In this document: positions 1 through 10,139 of the stretch, in pieces
Position numbering within the stretch: the first letter of the stretch is position 1
How the letters are laid out: each line of letters opens with the position of its first letter
Assembly: GCA_032718865.1 (NCBI GenBank)
Contig: JALUTQ010000046.1
Coordinates: 1,798,001-1,862,000 of the forward strand
Direction of reading: 5' to 3'
Origin: Tilletia caries
Lineage: Eukaryota > Basidiomycota > Exobasidiomycetes > Tilletiales > Tilletiaceae
DNA length: 64,000 nt
Made by a program: the position numbers and the translations under genes
The notes under the pieces: generated by a model
Databases searched by the model: none
Seen by the model: the letters and a program-made list of their open reading frames with translations, nothing else
What the model was told of the DNA's origin: nothing

Positions 1-1184
1 CACAGCATTATGTTGTGGAGGACGCAGCAGGCGCTGACCCATCGGTATACGAGTTCCATACTGTCGTCGTTCAACACCCGCAATCGCAATCCTCTCAGAC
101 TGGACCATCGATTCTTCAGCAGTCCAAACGCGTGCTCAATATCGATGCGCAATGAAGACAGCGCGCGATTGAAGATGCGATTGTCGGGGAGCCGAGATAG
201 AGGATGCTTGTATGGGGCCACCAAGTGATCGCCACAGGGGTATGCCGAGTCGGCGATGAGGTATTCGTGAGGGGCAAAATACTCATCAGGTCGCATCGCT
301 ACATCTGTATTCGACCACACTCGACTGTCATGAACAGAGGCCGGCCATCCCGTACTGATAAAAGTGAATTGCTTCTTCCTGTTGCAGACTGCAGTCAGGT
401 TGATAGCATACTTCTTCTTGCGTGTGAAGAATTCTTCGCCTGTCATCGTACCGCCTGATTAGAAAGATGATAAGTCTACATCAGCGCTGCCATACATGAG
501 CATGATTCAACCATCGACGCATAACATGACAAACCTGGTTTCTCGTAAAGAACAACATCCGTACCGTCCAGCTTCCCGATCGCCCCCCTTAAGCCCGCCC
601 TGTTGTAGGAGTCTTTTTGATTCTGCTGCTCTGTCGTCAGCGTCTGGCCACTGAATCCAATCCTGCATGATATCGCTGAGAGCTCGTGTCACCCGCTTCA
701 TGCACTTGACAATATGTCCCTCCGATGTGGCCCAGTGCCCCGCCTCGATCCGAATCCCACTTCCCGAGCCACTCATACCAAATTTGTGCAGCGCGATCGC
801 CAACTGTTCCGCTACGGAAGATTGAGGAGACCTCGCCGTCGCCGACGTGCCAAAGATGGGATTGCTGGCGATGAGATCGTGGACTAGGCCGAACGTCGCA
901 CGGTCCATCCTGACCCAGGTCCGGAATCGAGAGTCATCGAGCTCTGGCAGCACCATATCCACCCAGGCACGCGCCTTTGGAACAGGCAATCGATCCTCAA
1001 GATATCGAGTTTCGTAGAGTTCCGCAAGCATGATCATTGAGATTGTTGAGAGAGAAGGAAAGGACTCAGATGACTCTGTGTCGCTGTCTGTGTTGGGGAA
1101 TGACTGCGCTTCGTCCAGCACGAGGAAAGCAGTGAGGCCTTCTGCTTCTTGTATGAGTCGAGCTCGATCTGTACGCGGTCGCAT
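1..1184 (-). pseudogene. PIF/Harbinger transposase, broken, runs off the window edge
   Basis: The reverse strand encodes a DDE_4-type transposase. From 1184 downwards an N-terminal helical region is read (ADLAELYETRYLEDR-like, then RTWVRMDRATFGLVHDLI). The catalytic part follows: KLDGTDVVLYEKP, then EEFFTRKKKYAINLTAVCN, WPASVHDSRVWSNTD, LIADSAYPCGDHLVAPYK and IDIEHAFGLLKNRW. These are the DG, HDSR, DSAYP and E..FG.LK motifs of Harbinger transposases. The frame changes at a run of six C (583-588): one base too many separates the N-terminal frame from the DGT frame, so I call it a pseudogene unless the run is a sequencing error. An 80-bp intron at 455-534 (donor GTTTGT, acceptor ATCAG on the minus strand) joins the DGT block to the FTRKKK block in frame. 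The 3' end lies beyond position 1. Terminal repeats were not found. Confidence 0.8.
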
Positions 1185-1637
1185 GGCTGGTCAACGTTGT
1201 GGTTGCACGTAGCCAACGTGAGGACGGATGCGCGAAATGGCCAAGTTGTGAGCTCTGTTGTATTGGACGCTGTGTTGTATTGAGCGTAGGGCAAGGCATA
1301 CAAACTGTTACAAAAATGAGGCGAACTCAGGAATTTAGGCGCGGCGCGGGGAGGCGCAGCGAGAATAAGGGCTACGTGTGAACAGCACTACTGCGAGCTC
1401 GAGTCTTGGTCATGATGTGTTGGTGCAGTGTGTGAAGAAGGAAGTTCTTGAGTGGTGGGGTGGGCGACCGAATTGGGGAGATTTCGTCCACAATTTGCCG
1501 ACTTTTATATGTATGGTCCCGCATCCGAAGACGCGAAGGCGAAGCTCACTTCATCTCGAAAAAAAATCGTTGCGCAATGAAAACCTGTCCAGGAAATTCT
1601 CATTTTGCGCGCCAGCACGCTCTATCTCCCGTACCGG
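1185..1637. other. No recognisable gene
   Basis: Probably the upstream region of the reverse-strand Harbinger gene plus flanking DNA. Short open frames occur on both strands but none has recognisable motifs. Confidence 0.4.
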
Positions 1638-2205
1638 CAAGGCTCGGCCAGTTATTATAAGTTGTCCATTTTTGGTCCGCAGTTAAGTTTAGTTTAAGTT
1701 GGAACCCGGCGCCGGCGCCGGCGCCCGCAGTTTAGTTTAGTCACAGTTTAGCCACTTACTATCATTACAGTCAACTTAATTTTGGGCTGTCACCATACGT
1801 TACTTACAGTTATTTATAGTATCTTAATCTCGTCTCAGTCACCCAATTCACGCGGTATCTACCTCAAGATGTCTGGTACTATTCCAGTTTGCCTTTAGGC
1901 ACGTACTTTGCCGCCTCCGAGCCCGCTCGTACATGTTTCCTCTCTTCACTACCTCCAAAGACTCATGCTTTTTAGTTATTTTTAATTACTTGTTACAGTT
2001 ATTATTAGTTACTGTGGGCACAGTTGCTAATAGTTAATTGTTCCAGTTAATGTTAGTTACCGGATACAGTTATTAATAGTTGACTACTATAGTTGTGATT
2101 AGTTACTGTGCGCACTGTGAGTAACTTTAAGTAACTGTAAGTGAGTATAAGTAGCTATAAGTTCGCACTGTAAGTAGCTGTGAGTAACTGTAAGTTGGGT
2201 CAAAT

Positions 2206-2231
2206 GGCTGACTTCCAAAGCTCGATAAACG
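2206..2231 (+). repeat. Left terminal inverted repeat of the Harbinger element
   Basis: Twenty-six bases identical to the reverse complement of 6928-6953; flanked outside by AAT (2203-2205), which recurs at 6954-6956. Confidence 0.9.
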
Positions 2232-2296
2232 GGTTTCGTGGTAAACTGTCAGAGCTGTGATAAATTCATGATGGATTCCAAAAGACCAAAACTAGA

Positions 2297-3447
2297 GTGA
2301 TAAACAGTGAGAAACGTCGGAGACCTGAGCGCCCTCCGAGAAGCACTTCACACCGTCACTTCTCCGACAGACATCGTCCTCTTTTGTTGCTCTTCGCTTA
2401 CAGTGCTTTCCCACGCTTCAACCCAGCCAGCACCTGCGGTCCTGCGCACCAGCGCACCAGGGTCATCGAACCTCAACGCACACACGGTCGACTAAGGTGA
2501 GTAGCTTCCTGGTTCTGGTTCCAGCACCTCTCATCACTGATATTACTCTTTTCTCTGCTGGCCCCAGGCCTATTGCAAGCTCCTTCTGCTCCCCCGGGCT
2601 CGCCCCTTCGCCCTCGTCGCTGCGCGTCCGGCTGGTGCTGCGTGCTGTTGCTGCCCGGCCCTCGTCCTCCCTCTCTTGGCTGGCGCTCGTTGTTGGCTCC
2701 GTCGCCCACTCGCCCTCGGCCCTCGCCATCTCTCCCGCCCCCCGGCCCTCGCTCTCGTCTCTCGTTCGGCGGCTCGGCTCTCTCTCGCCGCTCGCGCGCG
2801 CTCGTGCTTTCCTCTCTCGTCGCTGCGTCCACATCTGTGAGTGTCTCGAGACCATTTGCATTCACACACAGTCTTACTAATCTATCTCTCTCATTTATCT
2901 TCTAATCCATTCAGCATACAGCAGGAGCGCGTATCACTGGCTCTTTTCTGTGCTCGTCTGCTGCTTGTCTGCGCGTCTGCTGCCGGTGCGTTTGACTCCT
3001 CTCCTGCGCGCGCTGCCCAAGTCATGACGCTGACTTTTTCTATCCTCTCTTCCTCAACAAAAGCAGTACAACTACCGGCTCCGCCCCCGCGCGCGACATC
3101 GCCTGCCGCCTGCCCTTGTTTCTTGCGCGCGGTGAGTCGCACACCTCTTTCGCCTTTCTCTTTCCGATGTCACTGTGGACTCTGGCTGACGCTTTCTATT
3201 TTTGACCAACTATTTCTTTTATAATATAGGCATTAGCATCTACACTGTCTCTGTCTCCGCGTCGCGCTCGTTCGGCCCGCGTCTCCCTGCGCCTGCGCCT
3301 GCGTCTCTCGTCTTCTCCTGCTCGTCGCTCGCTGCCTTTTCTCGGTTTCGGTGAGTGACAGCGCTGGTCTCTCTGCGCTGTCGTCACGACCGGCACTGAC
3401 ACTTTTCAATCCACTTTCTCTTTTTCTTTTCACAGTGCAATACATCA
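2297..3447 (+). promoter_or_regulatory. CT-rich, multi-intron leader of the Harbinger transposase
   Basis: This stretch has no recognisable protein but a chain of candidate introns between short pyrimidine-rich exons. Donors GTGAGT or close variants at about 2499, 2836, 3131 and 3350 are each followed by T-rich tracts and CAG or TAG acceptors (about 2568, 2913, 3229, 3436). The last acceptor lies 12 bases before the likely start ATG at 3448. The same layout precedes the second Harbinger transposase at 12,500-13,188. Confidence 0.5.
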
Positions 3448-5339
3448 ATGAACTATCGTGCGGAGCTCGCCGGCGTTGCTCTGATTCTCGGTCTGGGTGT
3501 GCTGGCGCTGTCTCCGTCTCGCCGCCGCGTCTACATGACGCGAGGGTCACTGATGCCGCCGAGTCAGTCAGCAGCGGCTAGTAAGGTTGTCCCCGGAGTT
3601 GACGCGGAGCTAGGGTTTTGCGGACTCCGTACTCCTCCGACGAAGGGCTCCGCCGGAGGCGGAGCGCGGAGCTCACTTTTGAGAAATTTTTGATCTTAAA
3701 AAAGCACGGAGTCCGCTTGGAGGACTCCGCCGGAATTTGTGCGGAGGCGGAGCCCAATCCTGGGCCCACTTGCCAAAAGTGCGGAGCGCGGAGTCGTCAA
3801 AATTGTGTAAAAATTCCGGCGGAATTTCCGCGGAATTCCGACGGAGCTGTGAGGTCACGTGATAGTCGAAAATAAGGGTCACGTGACCTCATTTTGGGTG
3901 CGCTCCGCCGGAATTCCGCAAAAATTTCCGCGGAAAGTGCGGAATTCCGAGAAAATAGGCATCCTCGAGACACCCGCAGGGGATAAAACAGGCATCATCA
4001 TCCGTTGAGAACTTCAAAATAGCACTGGAGTCAATACCGCAACAATGTCGGATGGTGAATGTATAGCTCTGAGTGTATTAGAGTCATTCTGAGAGCAACT
4101 TATACCACCACTGCGCTCCGACGGAATTCCGCGGAATTCCGAGCTCCGCATACACGGAGCACGGAGGAGCATTATGAAAAACGCACAGAAAAAAACCCGG
4201 AGCGCGGAGCTGGGATTTCAACTTTTTGCATAATTCCGTCGGAACGCGGAGCTGGTTTTTTTCCGCTCTGTCTTAGTCTGCGGAGGCGGAGCTCGCCTCA
4301 GAAAGTCAAAATTCCGGCGGAATTTGGAAGTGCGGAGGCGGAGCCCTCCGCGTTACTCCGGGGACAACCTTAGCGGCTAGGTTGCTCGTGGCCGGGGACG
4401 ACATGGCCTATATCAGCGCGTTCGGGTTCGATGTCGCCGCCTTCGACAACATCCTGGAACGCTTTCGTCCTCATCTTCGACCCGTTCGTCCCCGCCGGCG
4501 CCAAGGCCGCTCGCGTTCTCTCACACCTCGCCTCCACCTCGCTCTCGCCCTGTACTACCTCACTACTCCACAACGACAGAAATGGATTGGCCTTGTCTTT
4601 GGCCTTACTCCTGCCTGTGTCTCGCGCGCGGTCTGGTCAGGTCTCGGCGCCATGTACGATATGATGGCCGCCGACCCGGACACATGGGCCATCAAGTGGC
4701 CTACCGCGGCCATCATGGCGGACATGGCAGCTGCGGTGCGAGCAAGGGAGCCTCTTCTCGAGGGCGTCTTCGGCTTTGTGGACGGGCTCAATCTCAGAAT
4801 CTACCAGCCTTCGAACTTGGACGAACAGAACGCTTATTACAATGGCTGGCTCGCCGACACGTACTGTAGTCAGGTTCTGGTCTTTCTCGCAAACGGTGAG
4901 ATTGCTTGGGCCAGCTACAACAACCCGGGCTCGTGGCACGACGCCAAGATCGCGCGCGCCCTCTATGCGCTCATGAGCGACCCGGTCCGCACCCCCCCCC
5001 CCTCCCTTCGCCATCCTAGCCGACTCCGCGTTCCCCCACGGCCAAGACCTCGCCGGCCGCATCCTCAGCCGACCCAAGGACAACGTGGTCGCGAGGGAGA
5101 CGGACGGCGCCGTCCACCTCCGCTGGGAGGCGATCATCCGCCAGCGCCAGGCGGCCGAATGGGGCATGCGCGCCCTCCAAGGTGCATTTGGCCGCCTGGA
5201 TCTCCGCCTCCCCACTCACAAGCGCAAGCGCGCCCTCCTCCTCACCACCATCTTTTCCCTCCACAACTTCCGGACGCGTAAGGTCGGGCTCAACCAGATC
5301 AAGGAAGTTTACTTCCCGCAATGGCAGACTCGAACTTAA
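3448..5339 (+). pseudogene. Harbinger transposase interrupted by a MITE and a poly-C frameshift
   Basis: The reading frame starts at ATG 3448, just after a splice acceptor, and runs to 3581, where a hAT MITE (3582-4372 plus its duplicated GCGGCTAG) interrupts it. Removing MITE and one duplication joins the frame to 4381 onward without a shift. The continuation carries Harbinger motifs: RPHLRP and LTPRLHLALALYYL; GVFGFVDGLNLRI with the first catalytic Asp; NAYYNGWLADTYCSQVL; NNPGSWHDAKI. At 4992-5002 an 11-base C run shifts the frame. The other frame then gives ILADSAFPHGQDLAGRI (second Asp) and AAEWGMRALQGAFGRLDLRL (Glu), ending at 5339. Two independent lesions make it a pseudogene; the C run could be a sequencing error. 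Confidence 0.82.
3582..4372. mobile_element. hAT-type MITE, 791 bp, with perfect 8-bp duplication
   Basis: The ends are TAAGGTTGTCCCCGGAGT (from 3582) and its reverse complement ACTCCGGGGACAACCTTA (to 4372). GCGGCTAG is duplicated at 3574-3581 and 4373-4380. An 8-bp duplication and no coding capacity fit a non-autonomous hAT. The interior repeats GCGGAGCTC, GGAATTCCG and CTCCGC motifs. Length and end sequence resemble the 787-bp element at 18,324-19,110 (TAAGGATGGGCGCGGAG), so the two are probably one family. Confidence 0.92.
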
Positions 5340-5434
5340 AGGATATTTGATCCACTCGTAACATTTTTGTGGGTGATAGGTAAAGAAAAGACATGAGAGA
5401 AAATGGAAATAGAGTATGGGCATAGGATCAACGA

Positions 5435-6615
5435 CTAAAGGTAGTTGATGGGAGGAGGGGGAAGAGTAAAGGAAGAGGAAGAAGCAGAAGCTGTTGCGGG
5501 TGTGGTGGGAGCAAGCGACTGAGAGAAGAAAGAAGAATGAAAGTCAAACGCAGCAGGCAGAGCAGAAGAGGAAGCAAGCTGCTGTGTCAACTGCATCACC
5601 TTGATCTCCAGATGGGCGACCTGAACGAGCGCCTGCGACAGCTGCCCGCTCATGCCGCTCACCTGGAGAGCAAGCTGAGTGAGCTGCTGGGAGGAGCCCA
5701 TGTCGGCCGGTGGGGCGGCGGCGGCAGGAGAAGGGGCCGCGAGCGACTGAGCGACGCTTGCCAGGGCGGTGACCAGACGCATCTGGCCACGCCCGGCGGC
5801 CGACGTCGCGAGCAGCGCCGCCGCTGTCGGCTTGGTCCGCTTCGACGTGGGCTGGACAGCGGCAGCGGCGGGAGCAGGGGTTGGCGGAGGCGGAGGAGCG
5901 GAGGAGGCCGGATCGGCGGGGCGAGCCCTCTTCCGGCCGGTCTTGGTGGGAGAGGCTGCAGAGGGGGCAGGGACGCGGGTGGCCGAGCCGGACGCAGGAC
6001 CAGCCGAGGCCGAAGGGCCGGCAGAGGAAGTTTCGGCTTGAGGAGGCGGGGCCGGCGCAGCACCGGCGGAAGCAGCGGGGGCGGCGGCAACAGCGGAGGC
6101 AGCGGCAGAGGGAAGTGCCTGCTCGCCCTCAGCGCCGACGACGTCATATTCTCCGTCCTCGTCCTCAGAGGAGGACACCTCGAGGTTGTCGTCGTCTGCG
6201 CTGGGGTTGTCGTCGTCAGCGGCGTCGTCCTCCGTCGTCATGACGGCGTTCTCCTGAGCGATGTCGCGCTGCAGGCGCTTGGCCTTCCTCACCTCCGGGG
6301 GACAGTTGGGATCTCCTGAAGAACCCGGATTACAAATAGCCCAACTGTCAGCGTGTGTATCAAGTATAAGCAAAATCAGATATAAAGTAGTTGGTACTCA
6401 TTCGTTGGTTTCTTCACCCTAAGAAGAGCAGCAAACTTGTCCTTGAGGTTCTTGCTGCGGCGTTCCTTGAACCCAGCCTTGACGGCGCGGATGTTGTAGT
6501 CCGAAGTGACCTTGTCCCAGTGATTACCGCCGAAGGGTCGACGCTTTTCCACGTAGCGCAGCAGCAAAGCAAGCTCGCGCGTTGAATACTTGGTCGCACC
6601 TTCTGGCTTGGGCAT
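5435..6615 (-). CDS. Myb/SANT-like DNA-binding partner protein of the Harbinger element
   Basis: The first exon (6398-6615 from ATG 6615) encodes a basic Myb/SANT-like block: YSTRELALLLRYVEKRRPFG, HWDKV, RRSKNLKDKFAALLRVKKPT. The second exon ends at 5435 and starts near 6330 with GDPNCPPEVRKAKRLQRDIA. It continues through an acidic Asp/Glu stretch, a long Ala/Pro-rich linker containing KTGRKRARP, and a C-terminal helical segment (QLTQLALQVSGMSGQLSQAL) that could be a coiled coil. Harbinger elements need such a protein to deliver the transposase to DNA and the nucleus; this role is inferred from family knowledge. The gene is convergent with the transposase (95 bp apart). The splice I can see (donor GTACCAA at 6391-6397, acceptor TTCAG near 6318) leaves a phase mismatch, so either another site is used or the copy has an indel. 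Confidence 0.68.
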
Positions 6616-6927
6616 TTTTTTCTGTTCGTCTTGGGAGAAGCTGATGGGCGAGCGGAGAGACCGCGGACGAAGGCGCAAGTCCTTTTCATCTCTGCGCAAG
6701 TGCGCTGACCCGAGTCAAAAAATTTCATCTCAAAATTTTGGGAAACCGCCACTCTTCCTTGTCCAATGTTCAAAATATATTGACAAACGAAAATTTTGTT
6801 CTGCCGAGCGAAGTTTATCGCGCGCGATGAACGTTCTGAAGTTTCTCGGGGGGGGGGGGGCTCGAGAAACCACTTAGTGATAAAATAAAACTTATCTTTC
6901 TCACCGGTTTCTAACCTTTCTAGTTAT

Positions 6928-6953
6928 CGTTTATCGAGCTTTGGAAGTCAGCC
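6928..6953 (-). repeat. Right terminal inverted repeat of the Harbinger element
   Basis: Perfect inverted partner of 2206-2231, followed by the AAT duplication. Confidence 0.9.
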
Positions 6954-7135
6954 AATCTTCGGCTTGCGAACGGCAACTTCTAGTGACTATAAGTTACCGT
7001 GTTCGGGCCGATACAGTTTAAGTTGACTTAATTTTTCCGGAGGCTCCGCCGCCCGCAGTTTAGTCACAGTTTAAGTAGATTAAGTTAACTTACCCGCAGT
7101 TGCAGTTAAGTAAGTTGGTAAGTTGCCGAGCCTTG

Positions 7136-7353
7136 AGGAGAATACACAGCCTGGCCATCCTTATCCGATCGAGGTGCGGTTGTTGCCCGCCTTGAAGAGG
7201 AAAGAGGTCTCGATGACTGCATAGGCTTCTTTGATGGAGCTGCGACTCGAGAAGATGCATCAGATGTTTTCGACAGATACAAGGGATGTTCGTACAACGT
7301 GCTAGCTGTGGCGGACATAGACCGACACTTTCGTTTTGTGCATGTGAGGTTTA
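7136..7353. other. Flanking sequence without a recognisable gene
   Basis: Short low-quality open frames only. No motif, repeat or RNA gene was recognised. Confidence 0.4.
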
Positions 7354-7959
7354 CACCAGCAGACCTGGGGGACTGACTGGGAGGGTCCCAGGGCGGGAGG
7401 GTCCCAGGGCGGGAGTGTCCCGGGATGAGACCACAGGGCTGACCGGGACTGTCCTAGCGCAAAAACCCCGGTATTGTCCCACGGGGACCGTCCCAGGACT
7501 GTCAATGTAAATAACAGGATAATCTACTCTTCTTTCCAAATGCCTATGCTCAGGGTGGTTCCCTGAGGTGTGATCCGAGACTTTTGGGCGAGTTTTCTTA
7601 ACCAGCCTCGCGATAATGCCAATTTGGAGTGTATAAGTACTGATCGAAGAAATTAATGTTGTGCTAAAAATGCGCTCGTGGTTTAGTGGAAGGTATAGGT
7701 CCTTCTGAGTGTGCGGGTCGAGAGTTCGATCCCCACAAAGTTTGATTCTTTCTTTTTTATATTTTGAAAATTTTGCTCTTTCTCGGACAGTCCTGGGGCG
7801 GTCCCGGTGCCGGTCCCAGGATTTCGCTCCCAGTCAGTCCCGGGATAGTTCGGAAAACGCCGCCGGGACGGTCCTCCGCTGGCTGGGCCCATACGAATCT
7901 GGGACCGCCCCGGGAGATCCCGCGGGACCGCCACGACCTGTCCCCATGGTCTGCTGGTG
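7354..7959. mobile_element. TA-flanked MITE, 606 bp, containing a tRNA-like module
   Basis: The ends CACCAGCAGACC (7354-7365) and GGTCTGCTGGTG (7948-7959) are exact inverted repeats, with TA immediately outside on both sides (7352-7353, 7960-7961), as left by Tc1/mariner-type transposases. The subterminal regions on both sides are packed with GGTCCC/GGGACC motifs (7370-7500 and 7790-7930). There is no long open frame. The middle holds a sequence with tRNA-like promoter boxes (7672-7740). Confidence 0.78.
7672..7740 (+). other. tRNA-like sequence with A and B box (degenerate)
   Basis: TGGTTTAGTGG matches the RNA polymerase III A box and GAGTTCGATCC the B box, 35 bases apart, with GTGG near the start able to pair with CCAC at the end. 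T-rich runs (TTTCTTTTTT) follow at about 7749. The T-arm and anticodon stems do not pair well, so this is not a convincing functional tRNA. It may be a tRNA-derived fragment captured by the MITE, or chance. Confidence 0.3.
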
Positions 7960-7961
7960 TA

Positions 7962-8820
7962 CTGATAGCGCTCACGGTCAGCGGGTGTGTAAGCTACGGC
8001 CCTGCTCGGCTGCTCCAGAAGCCTGAGCTTCACTTCGGAAAAGATCAATGCATACTAGGCGACAATGGTTACACATGTCACATGTGGGCCCAATCTAGAA
8101 GTCACTTACAGTCTACAGACGCGGTCGCAGGCAGATGGGCATGCCACTTGATAGGATATGTATGTAGAAACCAAACAATATGTAGCGCCTTGATTTATAT
8201 TTCCGGACTAACCATGGTTTCATTATCGGGGATGAGGCTATGTTTTGTCATGACCTGCAGCTGAGGCACTATGTCCCTGTCTGAGCCGATCAGAGCATGC
8301 TTTTGAGTTTTAGGAAATTAAAGCTTAGATGGCCAAGTCTCCGCGGACTTAGGGTCAAGTTGATGACAAGGAGGCGGAGGGTTTGGTCTGGTCTGAATTC
8401 GCATCTACTTTATGTCGCATGACTTCCTTGTTGAGAGGCACTCATACCTAGAGGCTTGCCTAACGGAAGCGGAGCGAGCAGAGGCAACACGCCGATGCTC
8501 CTGCGGACGAGGCGGCAATCGATTATCGAAGCGGCGAAGAAAGTGCCCAAACTTACTCAGGCTTCCGCTCGGCTCATTTGGAAGGATGCTCACGCCTCCC
8601 CCGCCCCGAGCAGTTGCCCGGAAAGTTTGTTCTCAAACTGGCAGATAACGGGGAAGGATATAATTCCCGGTAACACCTTTTTGTGTCCTGCCGCGACAAT
8701 GTATTTAAGCGGCTCTTCAAGGAACTGACATCGAAGGGCGAAGTACTTACACCCAGTGGTGCATATTATTCTATAGTATGTCACTTCTAATCCAAGACTG
8801 AAGATGTAATATAGTACTTA
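7962..8820. other. No recognisable gene; weakly open frames
   Basis: Overlapping plus-strand frames between about 8412 and 8728 look coding-like (for example QSIIEAAKKVPKLTQASARL), but I recognise no family and see no clear start or splice signals. It may be a decayed transposon gene. Confidence 0.3.
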
Positions 8821-9500
8821 AGGGGTAGTCACAAAGTCAGAAGAACCGCTTTTTGAGGGCGTCAGAGGTGGAAGTTCTGGAGCTCTATTAGTAAAACCCT
8901 CCAGAGCTCTTACTCGACCAAAATCGTCTGAGTGAAAACCACCTGTGTCCAGAACTCTTCCGTCGCACCGAGCAAAGAAAAAGCAAACCGACACAGCTCC
9001 ATGAGATCTCAACATTTTCTCTTCAACCAAAACGCAGTCTCTTCTTCGTAGGAGGCTCTACTCAGCCTCTCTCTGCTCTGGGTGTGATTTCTTGACTCTC
9101 TTTCGCGATATATCTCGTGGAAGAGCTCGAAGACCTTTTTTTCGGACGGTTTCGTTGATTTTTGTTGATCCTACCAGACCTTTTCTGACTTCTCGCACCA
9201 TGGCACCGAAACTTACTTAACGACCAGCGATGAAATTGCAATGGCAATATCGTGCTGCATCCAGGTATCCACTGCAGGTCCAAGTACAACGATTGGTGAT
9301 GTTGTTGGGTAGCTATCGTGTATGATCTGCGGATTTTTAACCTCTCTGGAGGTGTTGCGCTATATTAGCAAATGAATAATCATCGAAACTCTACCAGTGG
9401 TCTGTGGACCACTTCTGACTGCCTGACTTTGGAGGCCTCAATAAGGGAGCCCAAAATGGAAGAGCTCTGGAGCTTTAAAAAATACTTTGTGACTACCCCT
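8821..9500. mobile_element. MITE with 16-bp perfect terminal inverted repeats
   Basis: AGGGGTAGTCACAAAG (8821-8836) is the exact reverse complement of 9485-9500. GAGCTC-type palindromes recur just inside both ends (about 8880-8905 and 9460-9475). TA precedes the left end; the right flank reads ATAG, so the target duplication is not clean. The surroundings are rich in TATAGTAT motifs on both sides. There is no coding capacity. Confidence 0.75.
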
Positions 9501-9768
9501 ATAGTATATTTTTGGATTTTGGTCCACATACTATCGATATTGTACAAAAAGTATATACTATCTCCTAACAGTATATTATAGTATGCGGGGTTAAATTTAA
9601 GACACTTGAAGTCTACTGAGACGGGAAAAGCGGAGGGTTTCCCTCGCAGAGGTCCAGCAGGTCAAGAATCTTCTGACTGATTCCGCGGTGAAAAATGTCC
9701 TTGCATCGATTGACGCCGGCAACGATGAGCTTCGGCTGAGGGCCAATCCGGATTGTGGTGGTGAGGGC
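9501..9768. other. Short open frame without recognisable domain
   Basis: From about 9605 a plus-strand frame reads without stops for about 70 codons (including LLTDSAVKNVLASIDAGNDE), but there is no start or known motif. Confidence 0.25.
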
Positions 9769-10044
9769 TCACTTAACCCTCTGGTCGCGAATCTTGCGCG
9801 CGTTGATGTTCCGCGACCGACGGTGAGAAGGGATTGCGTCCTGGTCCAGCTGGCGACCTGCTGACGAGGCCCCAGCTTCTAGCTGAGAAAGTCTTTTCTC
9901 GAGCTCCGCGCGCTTCGCGGGATTGTCGAAATGGGAGAAAGGCTCCCAGCTCGGAAGCCAGATGACGCGACCAGCCGCAATACCCCTCTCGCCATCGATG
10001 GTGATGCGACGGAGACTCTCATTTTGCTTTCCTTTCTTTGGCAT
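9769..10044 (-). CDS. Small hypothetical protein (91 aa)
   Basis: A lysine/arginine-rich frame starting MPKKGKQNESLRRITIDGER and ending at 9769. I recognise no family. It lies downstream on the same strand as the decayed pogo-like transposase and may be a separate transposon remnant. Its only support is an open frame with plausible composition. Confidence 0.25.
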   Translation of the reverse strand: MPKKGKQNESLRRITIDGERGIAAGRVIWLPSWEPFSHFDNPAKRAELEKRLSQLEAGASSAGRQLDQDAIPSHRRSRNINARKIRDQRVK

Positions 10045-10139
10045 GACGGGGATGGTGGTTTGCGTTTGGCATCGCTACACCGCCAAATAAAGCAGGACCA
10101 CTGAAAAAAAACTTCCCGCAGCGGAACCAAAACATTCTC

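Larger units (their letters stand above)
2206..6953. mobile_element. PIF/Harbinger transposon with 26-bp terminal inverted repeats
   Basis: The left end GGCTGACTTCCAAAGCTCGA (start of a 26-base repeat, 2206-2231) is the exact reverse complement of 6928-6953. The flanks repeat AAT on both sides (2203-2205 and 6954-6956), a 3-bp duplication as expected for Harbinger elements. Inside are two convergent genes in the classic arrangement: a DDE transposase (plus) and a Myb/SANT-like DNA-binding protein (minus). The element is 4748 bp, of which 791 bp is a later hAT MITE with its 8-bp duplication. Transposase lesions (MITE insertion, poly-C frameshift) make this copy unlikely to move by itself. Confidence 0.88.
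1638..7135. repeat. AT-rich inverted-repeat element split by a Harbinger insertion
   Basis: The left part (1638-2205) and right part (6954-7135) share composition and orientation-reversed ends. CAAGGCTCGG at 1638-1647 is answered by CCGAGCCTTG at 7126-7135. Both halves are full of short motifs such as AGTTTAAGTT, TTAAGTTAACTT and GTAACTGTAAGT, plus a GC-rich patch followed by CCCGCAGTTTAGT (about 1700-1740 and 7040-7070). The terminal decamer differs by one base from the end of the hAT MITE at 11,804-12,507 (CAGGGCTCGG), so a non-autonomous hAT-like element is likely. I could not find a matching 8-bp target duplication. The Harbinger element at 2206-6953 sits inside it. Confidence 0.5.

Noticed and set aside
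2463..2905. Several overlapping Arg/Ser-rich frames as genes
   Set aside because: They fall in a CT-rich spliced leader, lack motifs and are open on both strands only because of composition.
5537..6319. Long plus-strand Arg/Gly-rich open frame
   Set aside because: It is the complement of the Ala/Pro-rich Myb partner gene; GC-rich composition keeps both strands open.
1638..7135. A confirmed hAT target duplication for the AT-rich element
   Set aside because: The 8-bp flanks (CGTACCGG and AGGAGAAT) do not match, so the class is only inferred from the tips.
7672..7740. A functional tRNA gene
   Set aside because: Promoter boxes are present but the T-arm and anticodon stems do not pair; kept only as a tRNA-like sequence.
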